A stretch of DNA of 64,000 bases from Merluccius polli (GCA_030340625.1 JAOPHQ010000584.1:124001-188000); one strand, 5' to 3'. Positions 12,181-24,608 are shown, counted from the stretch's first letter. A program made the numbers and translations. The notes: generated from the letters alone by a model not told the origin.

Positions 12181-12217
12181 GAACTCCTCCTGGTGTCCCT
12201 AACACCAGGAGGAGTTC
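12181..12217. repeat. Perfect 16-bp stem, 5-base loop
   Basis: GAACTCCTCCTGGTGT (12181-12196) is followed by loop CCCTA and the exact complement ACACCAGGAGGAGTTC (12202-12217). No T-rich terminator context or matching element was seen; it may be a remnant of a foldback element. Confidence 0.85.
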
Positions 12218-12416
12218 ATTCATGTGTTGTCTACTCGACAACACATGCATTTCAGCTCTCTTCCTTTGCTTTACTGGTGGTGCATTCAAAACATCAAGAA
12301 ATACAGCATGAGGACCAAATGTCCAGCATATATTGAATAGATGTAGCCAGCATACCCCCCGTCCCCCCGTAAGCATACACACACAGTGTGTGTGTAGTGT
12401 GTAGTCCCTAGCGTGG

Positions 12417-12418
<2 letters not shown>

Positions 12419-12460
<42 letters not shown>
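12419..12460. repeat. (AC)n microsatellite
   Basis: About 20 AC units. Confidence 0.95.
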
Positions 12461-12463
<3 letters not shown>

Positions 12464-13077
12464 CGCCCTCACAGTGTGGGTTTTCCATAGCTTTCTCCTC
12501 ACATCTGGTCACAGCGTTATAACCTTGCTGCTCTCCCACCTCTCTCTAAATGTCAGCTTTACAAACCTACAGTAAAGTCACTCCTCAGGATGCACCAAAA
12601 CCATACAGTTTCAACGTATTTAAAATGTAAATAAAAGGCCCTTGTATAGCAATAGAGGTAAGTGCACATCAACAAATTACACGTGCTGAAACGGCATCTG
12701 GCTACTGGCCTTGTTTTGGTTTTTCTTAACATCGTGATTTAAAAATGGTTGTAGGATCAGAATGCTAAGAGAGATCGTCTAAAGAGGTGGGAGTGGTTGT
12801 ACGAGAGATGTAAAAAAACGTTGTCAAGATTATAACCTCCCACGGGTATGGTCAGGCCCACGCGAACATAGACCCGGTTGGACCAAGACAAGGTCTGTGT
12901 CTCTCTGTGGGAGTCCATTGAGGGAGCCCAGAAGCTATATCTATAACCCCTTGTATGTGCCAAATCACCGTCAGGTTGTCTGCCTGGAAAAGACATGGCC
13001 ACAGAGACCCTGCTCGATGCAGCCCATCCAACCTGCTCTACCCAATGCTCTCAACTTGCACAGACCTTAAAGCGATG

Positions 13078-13094
13078 GGGGGGGGGGGGGGGGG
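13078..13094. repeat. G run
   Basis: Seventeen consecutive guanines. Confidence 0.95.
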
Positions 13095-13147
13095 AAGCTG
13101 AGTGAAATGGAAGAAATCTGACTGCTGATGATCTGACTCACTACCTT

Positions 13148-13675
13148 CTCCTCCTCTCAGACTTCTACTCTACTCTGTCTGCAGCCAGATCTGCCTTCTA
13201 CCTGACCAAGATTAACTCCCCTGCCTCCAAACCCACAGAACTGTTTTCCACGTTCACTTCCCTCCTCACCCGCCCCCCCCCCCCCACCCTCCTTTCTCCC
13301 TCTCAGCTGATGACTTTGTAACCTACTTTACTAAGAAGGTGGAAGACATGAGCCCCTCTTTTACCTCTGCTGCTATCCTCCCTCCTCCCTTTTTTCATTT
13401 TTTCACCATTCTCTCACTCTCTTGAGATAAACGGAGAAATGTCTTGCTGCTACTTCTCCACTTTTAACTGAAGTTTTACAGAAGTCAGCAAAAATCTTGC
13501 ACAATTGGGATGTGATAAATAACTGACAAAGGTTATTATGTTTAATATCATTGTTTTATATTTAGTTGTATTTCTCTGTTTGTCCATTCTGTGTTTGCTA
13601 TCTTTGCACCTACATTGTATGGTATTGTATTTTGTGAAGCACTTTGGTTTTGAAAGGCACTATAGAAATGTTGGA
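13148..13675 (+). mobile_element. LINE fragment (L2/jockey type), decayed
   Basis: Translation around 13160-13350 gives pieces such as SAARSAFYLTKINSPASKP and, in another frame, DDFVTYFTKKVEDM. These resemble the linker upstream of the reverse transcriptase in L2-type fish LINEs. The end near 13620-13675 has a GCACTTTGG...GGCACTATAGAAA tail typical of such elements. It is frameshifted and interrupted by a C run. The family call is by pattern only. Confidence 0.5.
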
Positions 13676-14003
13676 GCCTATTGATTCTTTGTATTTTGGA
13701 AATGCTAAGGATAATGAAGACTATTGTAGATGAACTATTATTATTTATTCTAATTGTGTTTTGCTGCTCAGGTCCCTCCTCCTAGGAGTGAAATAGTTTA
13801 TCAACCACTAAATTAAGTTTTTTATTTTTCTTATTGTTTGAAGTCAACCCGGAGAATATTTCTGTTTTTGTAAATAAATCCCAAACCCTTTTGTTGACAC
13901 TGAAACCTCTCTCCGTGAGTGCTTATTATTTAGTGAGTTGTAGACCTCCTCACAAACTACTGGGTTTTTTTACCTTTTTTTGAAAGTAAGAGTAGCGATA
14001 ACG

Positions 14004-14005
<2 letters not shown>

Positions 14006-14051
<46 letters not shown>

Positions 14052-14063
14052 AATAATAATAAT
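14006..14063. repeat. (TTA)n/(AAT)n microsatellite
   Basis: A TTA run passing directly into AAT, forming a weak palindrome. Confidence 0.95.
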
Positions 14064-14445
14064 AAATTTGTAATTTATTTTAAAAAATAACACCATTAAC
14101 AGATGTGCTTTTCAAAGAGAATAAAGCATTTATTTACAAGAGAGTAACAGCTGGGGCGATGCAGTTGAAGTGAATCTAAACTAGGCGGTCTTGTTCGGAG
14201 GTGTTGTGGTGGAGGACATGTGACGTTTCATGCCTCATCAGAACAGAATTATCTGTTCTTCTCAAAAATATATTTCTGCCTGGCCATGTCCAGTCCATAT
14301 GGGGAGGAAGACCAGCTGAAACTCGACTGGATCTCCATCACAGTGTTTTGTGGTCCAAGTTTCCGGGCATCAATGCTGTAATAAAATAGAAGCAAGACAG
14401 TATATTTAAAATATTACCCGCTGTTACCGACATGCCATTTTCACA

Positions 14446-15600
14446 AAATACTAGGCAAGGCAAGGTAAGGCAAATACCATACCCAAAGGCAACCCAAAGT
14501 TCTTTACAGAGTACAGGCAAAAGCACTAAAAACAACTGGAAAAACAATAACAGCAAGCAAGCAAAAACACAATATAAAAAAATACAGAATAAAGACCATA
14601 AAACAAACTAACAAATACATTTTATTCAAAGAAAATAATTAAAAATAATGGTAAATAGGTAGGTCTTTAGTTTAGATTTGAAAGGAGTCATCATGTTTTG
14701 ACATCAAGTCCTTGATCCTTGCAATATTTTCAATAGAAGGCTGATTTTGTTATTGATTTAATGTGACTACTGAAGTTTAGGTCTGAATCTAGAATAACAC
14801 CAAGGATTTTAGCTTGATTTTTGGACAGACTATTAAGGTGGGCACATACTTTCTTGAAAGTCTTTCTTCATTTGCCCCAAAAATAATGACTTTAGTTTTC
14901 TTCTCATTTAACTGGAGACAGTTTTGGAACTACTAACTTGTTTAATGCACCATCCCAGTGAGTCTATTGAACTGTATTCATTTGGTGACACAGCTATATA
15001 TGTATTTGCGTGTAGTCTGCATACTTGTGATATGAAACCGTAATGTTTTTAATAATTTCAGCTAACAGGAGTATGTAAAGATGAAATAATAGAGGACTGT
15101 GAATCGACCCTGGAAACGTGTGTAACTCCACACGTTGTTGGGAGACGCTCTGATGTACAGCTACCAATTGATACAAAGTAATCTGGAAGGTAGGACTTGA
15201 ACCAATTTAGGACCATGTTAGAGAGACCAAGCCATTGTTCAAGTCTTTCTATGAATATATTATGGTCAACCATATCAAATGCAGCAATAAGGTTGACATG
15301 ACATGAGGACAGAGACTTTACCAGAGGTTAATGTCATTCATAACCTTAATAAGAGCAGTCTCTGTACTGTGGTGAGGCCTTAATCCAGACTCGAAAATGT
15401 TATTTGCTTGATTACTGCAGTTTTCAGGGCTTTAGGGCTTTGACTTTCATGCAATTTCATCAATGACAAGATTTTAGAATTAAAATTGTCCAGAAGATCA
15501 TCAACTGATGTTGACAGAGAGGAGGGTATCATGGAGATTGCCTGAGAACATGTTACGCTATTCACTGATGATCTATTTTTGACTGTTTCAGACCTAGTGC
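14446..15600 (-). pseudogene. L2 (Maui-like) LINE reverse transcriptase remnant
   Basis: On the minus strand, 15273-15060 encodes FDMVDHN-type sequence: MVDHNIFIERLEQWLGLSN, then VLNWFKSYL. This is the segment before reverse transcriptase motif B in L2-like LINEs. It is followed, in shifted frames, by SPLLFHLYILLLAEIIKN and SYHKYADYTQIHI, where the catalytic YADD has become YADY. The 3' end (14446-14470) carries the GGCAAGGCAAGG-type repeats that end many fish L2 elements. Several frameshifts and the lost aspartate mean it is dead. Confidence 0.75.
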
Positions 15601-16428
15601 ACTATGACAGTCGTATCAAACAAAACACAGAAATGATCCCGATAAGGCGGCATCAAAGACCATGACATTGGAAATATTAAGACCTAAGAGATAACCGGCT
15701 GGAGATAAACAGCTGATATGGCCTTTGTTATGTGTAGGCTCTTTTACATGCTGAGAGAGTTTTCAAGGATAGATGAACGTTCATGAGCATTCCTATCATT
15801 TGGGTAGTTTCATAAAACAGATTCTGGCTAAAGATATTCATAACAAATCTGGGAACCCATCGGCTATCTGTCTGACGATGATGTTAGCATCTGGCAGGTT
15901 ACGATGTTGCCACTAGCTGGACCCAGGATGGAGAGTTTTTTGACTGGGTTGCTGCAACGATGGAAAACCCCAGGATCAACTTATCCTTCTCATGAAGTTA
16001 ATTTTTTCAGGCTAGAAATTTCCGATTTCGAAGTTCCCAGGAGTCACACAATGCTATACTAAATGTAGTAAAATCCCAAAGTAAAATTGCTTAAAATCCT
16101 CAGTAAAAGTGACCGGTAGACCTAGCCACCAGGCTAAAAACAAACCTAGCTAAGCTAGGCAGTTGAGAGTCAGCAGTCGAGCAGTCAGGTTCTGAGCTTG
16201 TGGCGCCGTCCAACTTCAGGCAAACAGTTCAGCTGGGCGGCCACTGGACACGACAAACACGCGAACAGGCAGGAAGGCAAACAGCAGCAGGCTGATTGCT
16301 GACAGGTAAACTGGAGAGCTGCGGCCGTCACACGCCTATGATGAGCCCCAGCCCTGACTAACTACTTCCTTCCACACAAACCCATTGGCCCCCCTACTCT
16401 CCTAAGATAACGTTCTGAAACTGGACCG

Positions 16429-16459
16429 TTCACACCGCTGCAACGAGCAGCGGTGTGAA
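16429..16459. repeat. Perfect 13-bp hairpin
   Basis: TTCACACCGCTGC, loop AACGA, then GCAGCGGTGTGAA. It lies in GC-rich sequence without a recognised gene or element. Confidence 0.85.
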
Positions 16460-17372
16460 GCCGTACGTGGCTATTGCAGCGGTAGAGACCGGGTGCTAAT
16501 AATGTTATGCCAGGACTTTGGAAGCTGGCGATGCACCGGCTCATCCAAAAACAATACACCTACTCCAGGGATTATATTTCACCTGGAGAAAGACTAAATT
16601 AATGATAATGCGCTTTCCGGCAACTTGTGAGAGATGAAATATCAATGCAGTGAGTTTAACACTTGTTACATTATTATAATTTCCCCTTTTAAAATAAGTT
16701 TGTCCAATGCATAGTTTCAGATTGAAAGCAGGAATGTCGGGACGTGATGTACAGCTTATAACATACTTTTAATAAACAGTGTACCCCTGACTCTAGTGGC
16801 AATGCTTTTCTCCCAGTTCCCGGTGTGGCCGTCCATGTTAAACCCCGGAACTGTAGCACACTAACAACCAGAGTGGCTGAAGCGAAAACCCGGAACGGGT
16901 TTCTTTACATTACCGTTGCTGATTTTTGTTTTTCCGCAACCAAGTAATTTAATGTTGTGGCCCATCCGCCCTGTTATGGCCTGTGCTGTTTGCTGATTGG
17001 CTGAAGAGAAATAGCTAGGTCTTTACGTTCTAAAACTGCACTTGGCGATTTGATGAGGGAGGTCTTTAGTAACCCTAGGCAGCGGCTTGTTGTGATGTTC
17101 TTTGAGGAAGAAGGCCGCCGACACAGGATCGTTTTTAACTCACTTTATTTGTTTAGCTTTAGGTCTATTATCTATGAAGCAAATGGAGGGGTATTGTATA
17201 GTTCACGCGTGGAGCGACCCTTAGCCGGATATCTAACAGATACGCGGCCTCTAGAGTTTCTGCTCTCCCCCCGGTTGTGTGGTTTGGTAGTACCTGGGCA
17301 GGCATGGCCTCTATGACGCATAATATACTCTGATTGGCTAGTGTTGAGCGCCCGCCCCCAGTGTATTATGTG

Positions 17373-17393
17373 TGCTGCCATCTGGTGGCCAGG
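17373..17393 (-). promoter_or_regulatory. CTCF-like motif
   Basis: The complement reads TGGCCACCAGATGGCAGCA, very close to the vertebrate CTCF core (CCACnAGnTGGCAG). Binding is inferred from the motif only. Confidence 0.5.
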
Positions 17394-17401
17394 TGCGGTT
17401 A

Positions 17402-17515
17402 ATACAGCTTATATATTTGTTTCTATTCCCTAGTGGCTATGTGTAGATATTACAGCTTATGTATTTGTTTCTGTCCCCTTGTGGCTATGTGAGGATATTA
17501 CAGCTTAGTGTTATA
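17402..17515. repeat. 48-bp direct repeat, two and a half copies
   Basis: TACAGCTTATATATTTGTTT followed by CT(A/G)TNCCC and TGGCTATGTG recurs with small changes at about 17404, 17451 and 17498. Confidence 0.7.
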
Positions 17516-18052
17516 TGTGCGGTTATACTGTACATTCGTCACAGGCTTCAGATGCTCTGCAACAACCAATTCACAACTAGTTTGTGAAATACATACTGGA
17601 AAGTCAATAAACAATGACCACATTTCCTCTTTTCAATATAACTAATATAATGTTAACACTGTCCCTGACAACCGTCACACTCATGCTCATCTATCTGTTT
17701 GCTATGTTGGCCAGCTATATCACTCAGTCAGTACAGTCAGCAACGTTAGCATCTTTCTGCAGCTCAGCAGACAACTGTGCGGTGGTTGGTTGAGTTTGTT
17801 GATTGTTGATTTCACGCTACATTGTTACCTGTTTGGTGAGACGCAATACTGAAAAATAAATAAACAACGTCCCCATATTTTACCCTCTGTGACAATGAGT
17901 TTATCATACTCATTGGTACATTAACTAGCTAGCTAACCCCTAAGAAAGAAGCCTTCTGAGTACCTTTGCATAGTCATATCGGTGCAAAATCGGTGCACAA
18001 TCCACATAGAAAAAGTCTATTTTCATTCCAGCTCAAAAATGCACTATATCGG

Positions 18053-18136
18053 CCGCCATATCGGTAATCTGTGAATTTTTCCCCTCTAAAATTGGTATCC
18101 GTATCAGCCTCAAAAATCCTATCAGTCGGGCTCTAC
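18053..18136. mobile_element. hAT terminal fragment
   Basis: Sequence rich in ATCGG/CCGATA ending in AGTCGGGCTCTAC. The complement, TAGAGCCCGACTGATAGG, resembles ends of a common fish hAT family. A possible opposite end of a related element lies at 21630. Confidence 0.45.
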
Positions 18137-18464
18137 TTTTTATATTGTTATTCTTGTATGCATACATGTCTGTTTTAAGCTTAGATGGGTAAACCTTGGG
18201 CGGGGCGGAGCTAGGTTTAGAGTTCCTGCCCTTATCTTAAATTAATATTGTGGCTTCGGATTTGCCTTTTTGTGTTTTTTTTTTGCATAATTTTCTTGCG
18301 ACAACTAAATCTAGTTTTAAATGTAGTCCTGTCTGGTATCGGCTGCCTAAATAGCAGAAGTCTGGACTGAACAGTGCACTGTCTAACTCTGCTTTAATTA
18401 TGTGTTATTGTTCTTGGTGGTCATTCAGCCACAAAGAATGTATTGCAGTGATTCCCCTATCATA

Positions 18465-18767
18465 TGTGACGTCCCTGTGTGCGGGCCTTTGAGGTGTAGT
18501 TATATTGTATAGCCATGTGTGCAAAGCAGACCTTCTGAGTGTGCGGTAAGCTGTAATAGTGTGTGATTCTACATAGGCTTAATGTGAAACCTTACGCCCG
18601 TTCATTATTTAAGGAGTTGCTGACCCGTTGTCTATTCCCTGTCGCAAAAGAAAGCCCTTTTTATAATATATATATGAAATAATAAAGTGCCTTATTGTTC
18701 TACCTAACTGTTGTCCGTACTTATTCTCTGGGCTCTGACTCCGTGACCGGACCATACCGGACTAACA
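18465..18767 (+). mobile_element. LTR-like segment
   Basis: The interval starts TGTGACGTCCC and ends CCGGACTAACA. It contains a TATTTAAGG promoter-like box near 18611 and AATAAAGTGCC polyadenylation-like sequence near 18680, then GTGGTGGCAG immediately after, as a primer-binding site would lie. No 5-bp target duplication was found, so it is not a clean solo LTR. Other retroelement parts are not visible nearby. Confidence 0.4.
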
Positions 18768-18860
18768 AAAGTGGTGGCAGTATTAATTGACCTGCCTTTA
18801 TCCAGTCGTACCAATACTTATTACAATAATATAGAATAGCTAATACAATCACAGTCATTA

Positions 18861-20195
18861 TTACCTGAAGTGCTGATAACTCTTAATCTGTGGGAGCCTT
18901 TGGAAGTAGCTACTCAGATGCTGTTGCCAGTCGTAGCTTTTAACAAGCACTGTGCCATCCTCCACTCCTATAAGATAGGGGATGTTTACTTGCTTTACAT
19001 GAAAGCTGTCCCTCACAACCATAGCAATGTCTGACAAAGGGTCCACATTGGTCTTCCTGAAGCACTGCTTGACCCGTCCAAAGCACCAGTTGAGGCCCAA
19101 ATTGGTGTGGCCTGTAATCAGGAAGTGGTCAGGTGAAGTTTGTGCATAGTCCGCCAGGCACAGTACCATAGCACAAAATTGTTCTTGTTTTGCACATGTA
19201 ACAGGGTTGGAAATACCCTTAGTTTGAATTACTTAAAAATAAATGTTCATCACGAAGATGTGTCGTTTTACTGCCACCTGGTGATTGAATGGCGCAACTG
19301 CACCAATTGTCCATTTTCACGCACCGTATATGCGTCAGCAGAGAAATTGATCTAAGCTAGAGGTCTGATATGGTGTCGCTATTCAAACAGGAGAGAAATT
19401 GATCCAAGCTGGAGCTGGAGAATAAAGAGGATCGGCGTGAGACCAAGTCCTGTGTAGCGGTTCCAACGCTCCACACAAGTCCGCGGTCGAACACAACCGG
19501 TTACACACACTGCAGTTGTCACAGTGAAGGTCCATGTATGTTTCTCCCACTCCATAGTTGGAGAAACATAAAAAATGATGCAGGTAGTTGATGACTGCAT
19601 TGCTGCCCTTACTTGGTGCTACCTCTTTATCGATTAGGTAATTGACTTGCTTCGGCATCCCTTCACAGGAGACACCAAAAAGGCCACACTTGCGTGGAGT
19701 AAAAAAAAACATGGGCCCAGGCTGATGAAGGTCAGAAGGGAAGTGCACCTGAGAGAGAAAAGATAGAAAAATGATTAGATACATTAAAAATCAACATATG
19801 TCTCACATAGTGTGTAAACCAAGTGTAAACCAAATCAACGGTGCGATAGGATACAATTATTCTCACCTGTTGTGCAAAATCAAAACTGTAGTGCACTGTG
19901 ATCTTCCTGCTTGCAGGTTTGGAGGGGCCTAGAGATGGATGCAAATCGTCAAAAGTCTTGGCACAAGCAGCATTAATCTATTGGTAGAATAACCGCTCCT
20001 TTTGCACAAGGTTGATATGCTGTTGCTGCTTCTTCAATTTGGCTTATTTCAACTTATCCAGCAGGTTGGCACTTCGATGCAGCTAGTAGTTATTACTGTG
20101 GCTTTGCCAGCACAGATCTGTCCGGGGTTTGGTGCTTGTTATCTGAGGGAGCATTAACTTCCACAGCCTTTGAAAGCTGAACAGACCAACAACAC
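18861..20195 (-). pseudogene. Remnant of a DUF7869-type transposon gene, two exons
   Basis: On the minus strand the reading runs from about 20195 (pieces such as SLWKLMLPQITSTKPRTDLC) through KPASRKITVHYSFDFAQQ to a donor (CAACAG|GTGAGA, intron 19749-19866), then acceptor CTCTCAG and VHFPSDLHQPGPMFFFTPRK, CGLFGVSCEGMPKQVNYLID, ETYMDLHCDNCS. After an interruption of about 310 bp (19190-19500) it resumes with DHFLITGHTNLGLNWCFGRV and ends SYQHFR near 18861. The His-x-Asp-Asn-Cys block and the TGHTN block recall a DUF7869-type transposase-like family common in fish and invertebrate repeats. The assignment is from memory and inferential. Stops and the interruption make it non-functional. It is notable for a retained 118-bp spliceosomal intron. 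Confidence 0.5.
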
Positions 20196-21158
20196 GCTGC
20201 CCATTTTGAGGTATGAGTTTGGATTAAATAGGGGTGTACATACCTATCCACACAACATATAATCTATTACTCTTCAGACATACAATTCACATACAACTTT
20301 TACACATACCAAGCTTTTCCAGAGTATTGGTTGTAGATCTCTCAGATCTAATATGGAATACCTCATGAAGTCTCATCATGAAGCAGTAGTTAAATAATTA
20401 TATTCTCTTATGCATGGTTAACTTAATATGTAAGCCTAATACAATTGCTGTAGGCCTATATTAGAATGTAAGCCTACTGTAGGCAAGATCTATAGCCTAC
20501 CTATATTATCTAAGAGCTTGAGTGTAAAAATGGCATAGTCATCCATCAGGTATTAGTGAGTGAAAAGGAAGAATAACTGTTTCTACTTGACTGCTGTATG
20601 AGCCAATTTAGTTTTTAGACCACTCCCGCCTAATTTCATTTCATCAGGGCATATCTCCTGATTGGTTCAGGGAATCCATCTTGCCTGTCAATCACATTTA
20701 GCTGAGCTCCACCACAGGTGCGTCAATGCAACACTCAATAGTAGAGAAGCTTAAGGAGGGAGGTTTTTTTTGGGTGTTTATTTTCTAACTCTTGCTCTCT
20801 TCTGTTCTCTTTCCAACTCTCAAATATTGCATACAGCAGTCTCTAAGGTGTGTTTCATTTGGTTATTATAATGCACATGATGTTTTTTAAAACCCACGAT
20901 TGTTCGACAGAGAATTTGAGTTGTCTCGGAACAATGATTCGACTATTACAACGTTAGGGTACAGTCCTAAGCTATTGCCTCTTTCTCGGAAGCACTTCCC
21001 CCTCCACTAAACCTTTTTTTGTGGGAAACCCTGATCATAGATATCAAATTCACCTGAGTACAAAGCAGAAAGTGTTACGGCAGACGATAGTGCTATGAAT
21101 TGCTTATATTGTCCTGTGGAACTTTTGTTTTGTTGACACTTATTTCGAGTTTTCTGAA

Positions 21159-21553
21159 TCATTCATAGACAGTATAGTTCAAGCGGTAGAAACAGAAACA
21201 AGCATGTCTCTGTTGTATGCTGACAATGACGCTGGTTTCAGTCTGGTGTTGTAAATCAATTCTGGAGACAGTTTTGGCTGCAAGAGACAGCCTGTTGTTC
21301 TGAATTGTTGTTCTGAAAGGTTTCTTATCTTGTCCATTTTTTTTGCGCAAGCAGTTTCCACTGTTACAGTATCAACTGATCCTAAAACCCTTTCAATGCC
21401 TACAGCCACAGTGCCATGGTCATTGTCCTCCTTCTCTTCAGAACACAAGCTGTAGTCCAGATCAGAAAGGTTGTCGTTATCTTTGACATCTTCAGATTCC
21501 GAATCGGAGTTAATGCCACCATGCATGTAATTCAAGATGAAAAAGTCCATCAA
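21159..21553 (-). CDS. Unrecognised 124-codon ORF, possibly element-derived
   Basis: An open frame with an acidic, Ser/Asp/Glu-rich first third (residues 15-50, such as NSDSESEDVKDNDNLSDLDY) and no domain I recognise. It lies upstream, in transcription sense, of the DUF7869-like remnant and on the same strand, so it may be the 5' part of that element. No flanking splice signals were established and it may be chance. Composition is less repeat-like than most ORFs here. Confidence 0.25.
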
Positions 21554-21629
21554 TTCTCCACTGTTGATGGTTTTACTGGCAGCTGAAAGTTTGCTAATAG
21601 TGTGGCAACAGATTGAGCATCCTCCATAC

Positions 21630-21800
21630 TAGGGGTCGACCGATATGTTTTTGTCAGGCCCGATACCGATTATTAGTAATCAAGGAGACCGATAACCGAT
21701 ATTTTGAACCGATATACATTTGCAGTAAAAATGAAAATCTTGGTGTCAAAGTTTAGAATAACACAAACTCCAACACTCCAACACAAACTTTGTTGAAATG
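21630..21800. mobile_element. hAT left-end fragment
   Basis: Begins TAGGGGTCGACCGATATG and is rich in CCGATA repeats, the usual look of a fish hAT end. The partner end was not found. Confidence 0.45.
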
Positions 21801-22349
21801 CCTTTAGCATATGTTTAATTAAAAAAGAACATTATAAGATAAGAACATTATCTTAAAACAAAAAGAGCCTAATAAAAAGGCGAGTAATGTTACGTTCGCA
21901 ATATGGAAGGTAAAATAAGTTCCAGTTGCACTGGCACAATCATTACTCAAAGATATAGCTATTGCTACATAAATAAACTCTATTATCTTCTATTGTTAAA
22001 GGGGCTGTAGACAACTTTTCCCACCCTAGCGTTTCAAAGTGGTATCATTTTTGCATTGCTGTTGCAAATTGTGTGATTGTTGTGCTTGCCGTGGCTAACT
22101 TTAGCTTAGCCAGCGGTGCATTCTAGAACACTCAATTGCAGTTTTTCAGTACTGGATTTCCAATGTGTAATCCATGATTTTGGGGAAAAACTCCCAAACC
22201 GAAAAAAATGTACTTTTTACAGAGTTGTAGCCAAGACTATGGTGAACATTTCGATATGCAGCTATCGCTGAGGCTAGCAAGTTTATGCTCAAAGAAAAAA
22301 GGGATATCCAATGAATTGCTTCCCTGAAGAAACCTATGTCAAAACCTAG

Positions 22350-23195
22350 TAGGGATGTGACAGAATAATCGGTTATTCGATTATTCATTCATGACGGCAA
22401 AAATCGATTTTACTTGTTAGTCTCTATGATCTTAAACATAGTAATCTATGCTATTTTTGACAGTTTCTAAAATAATAGAAGTGTATCACAATACTGCTAA
22501 TGGTTAATTGTTTTAATAAAGAAGGGTTTTAAAAACATATTTAGCAGCTGTTTCATTTAAACAAAGGCAATAGATACCAAAAAGCTCTACCTACTAATAA
22601 TAATAGGTTGGTAATTTAATAAACATGAATAGAACATGTAGCAATCTTTTTTCCTTCCTCTGGCGATTCGTCCCCCACAATAGCTCCTGTGTGATTTCTC
22701 TTCGGGTGAATAGCGCTAGTCCTGCCATGCTTTGCACAGCACAATGCTCAAACCACCTATTTGCTTTGTGATAATTGGATAGTCTTCTGAAATTTTTAGC
22801 TAACGTAACCGAGTCAGACTCCGGCTTATCGGACCAATAAGTGGATCTGAAAGCCACTGACGTCCATGCAGCAATCCTACGTGATATTGTAGTTTTATCC
22901 ATTGTGTTATTAAAATAATGCATTTGTTTTAACAAATTGAACCACTTCAGAAATGAAAAGGAAAAAACGATCAGTTGATTAAAAACTCAATTCTGCAGCA
23001 GCGGTCTCTGCCGGCTCGACTCAGACAGGGTTTAACTATATGTTAAGCCCAATGCACATGGCCATATCAGAACATATGTGAAACAACATTTTTTAAATGA
23101 ATCTGGTTCTTATTTGTGTCACGGTACAATATTGGTTTATGCTTTGGGTTACATGGAAAAAAAATGAAGTTGGAGGTGGATATTCATATATCATT
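22350..23195. mobile_element. hAT-like transposon, copy 2 (truncated)
   Basis: Begins TAGGGATGTGACAGAATAAT and follows copy 1 (5246-6623) closely through blocks such as AGAAGGGTTTTAA, GCAGCTGTTTCATTTAAACA and TTTCTCTTCGGGTGAATAGC. It lacks the ~440-bp insert of copy 1 and its own right terminus. The last shared part is near 23150. Confidence 0.7.
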
Positions 23196-23682
23196 TTCAG
23201 ATCACCAAAATGTAAGGCCAATTGATATGTATTGGCTGCAACATCAATAGATTATTAGCTGTTTGACACCTCTCAATATTTAGGGTACAATGCAGCCACA
23301 AATAGGAACATTTCTACCGCATTGTAACTATCGCAGCAATGTCTCTGTGTGATGTAGTAGTGTCTACAGAAGTTGAGTTTAGCCGCGGCAAAGTGAAACA
23401 CTCGAAAAACGGTAAAATAGTACCTGGGGTGCGTACATCACCAATAGACGTATCGTAACAATGTGGTTTAACCTGTATTATTCCTCTACATTGTAAAACA
23501 CACAGACATTTAGGGACATAATCGTACAAGGTGTACGATAATTAAAAAACAAAATAAAAGACTATTGTAGCTATTAACTCATGCATTCACACATCCACCC
23601 CATTCCTTGACATTCATGGTCACTGACTCCCAAAAATGTTGCTGATGAAGCAATATGCAATTATATCCTTATTGACCTATGT

Positions 23683-23760
23683 ATGTGTGTGTGTGTGTGT
23701 GTGCATTTGCACTGTGTGCATATGTTTGCATGTGTGTGTGTTTGTTTGTCTGTGTGTGTG
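23683..23760. repeat. GT-rich microsatellite before exon 3
   Basis: A GTGT run with TGCATGTG interruptions ending 15 bases before the exon 3 acceptor. It replaces an ordinary pyrimidine tract with a GT/CT mixture. Confidence 0.8.
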
Positions 23761-23778
23761 TCTATGTGCTTCTTGCAG

Positions 23779-23934
23779 GGCTACAGCTAAGAGGAGCCTG
23801 TCCTTCAGCGCTTTGCGTGCCAGTGACTCCTCCCTCTGGAACGTAGCTCTGGACCCCTCCGCGGCGCCAGCAGAGCCAGCCGACAGCTCCGTCTCTGTGC
23901 GCTGCCAAAGGAAGGTGGCCATCACCACTAGGAG
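23779..23934 (+). CDS. tmem132: TMEM132 exon 3
   Basis: Acceptor TTCTTGCAG|G, 156 bases, entering in phase 2 and leaving in phase 2 at GGAG|GTCTGA, a weak donor (no A at +3, C in its place). The peptide joins exon 2 as FTLR-ATAKRSLSFSALRASD, then SSLWNVALDP and CQRKVAITTRR. This matches the family pattern FTLRAKAKKG...RASSPS.WDV. It forms the start of the middle extracellular region. An Ala/Pro-rich stretch (PSAAPAEPADS) lies where family members vary. Confidence 0.88.
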
Positions 23935-24263
23935 GTCTGATTGCATGTGGACATACAGTGTGTCCACATGCTACTAATTCATCGTCACTATAGGACTCAT
24001 CCTGTCCTCATTCATTTGATTTATTATGATACTTCTGTGGCCAACAGCAGACCAGTGTGCCCAGCAACCTCCCTCTGCCTGTCCTACACACACACACACA
24101 CACACGCAGGCAGGCAGGCACACAGGCATGCATGCACGCTCAAGCCCGCCTGCCAGCCCACCCACCACCACGTCCCCCCCCCGACCGACCCACTTATGTG
24201 TAATCACAGATAATCATCGGTGCGTTATCCTGGCTTAAGCAGCAGCACGTTTAGGCAGCGGGT

Positions 24264-24288
24264 GGGGGGGGGGGGGGGGGGGGGGGGG
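24264..24288. repeat. 25-base G run
   Basis: Twenty-five consecutive guanines, the same length as the run at 3745. Confidence 0.95.
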
Positions 24289-24608
24289 AATTAGAAGGGA
24301 GAGATATTCCTAGTGCCAGGACACACACACGTGCAAACACACACACACACATACACACACATATAACCATTATAGCCAGTGTTTTGAAGTGATGATACCA
24401 CCAGGGTTTAGAGACCCCCAAAGCTCCTCTAATAGATGGATTTCCAGGAAAAGGAAGAATTAACCCCCTTTTATATACACACACACACTAGCTCTTTCTT
24501 TCTCTTTTTATACATTTCTCACGAGAATAGAGGTGGTTTCAATGAAGCTCACAAACAACAAAATACATCTAATGTAGGGCATTATAATGGCTTCTTCATC
24601 TGTTATAC

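Noticed and set aside
18465..18767. Clean solo LTR
   Set aside because: TG...CA borders can be drawn, but the flanking five bases do not match, so I list it only as LTR-like.
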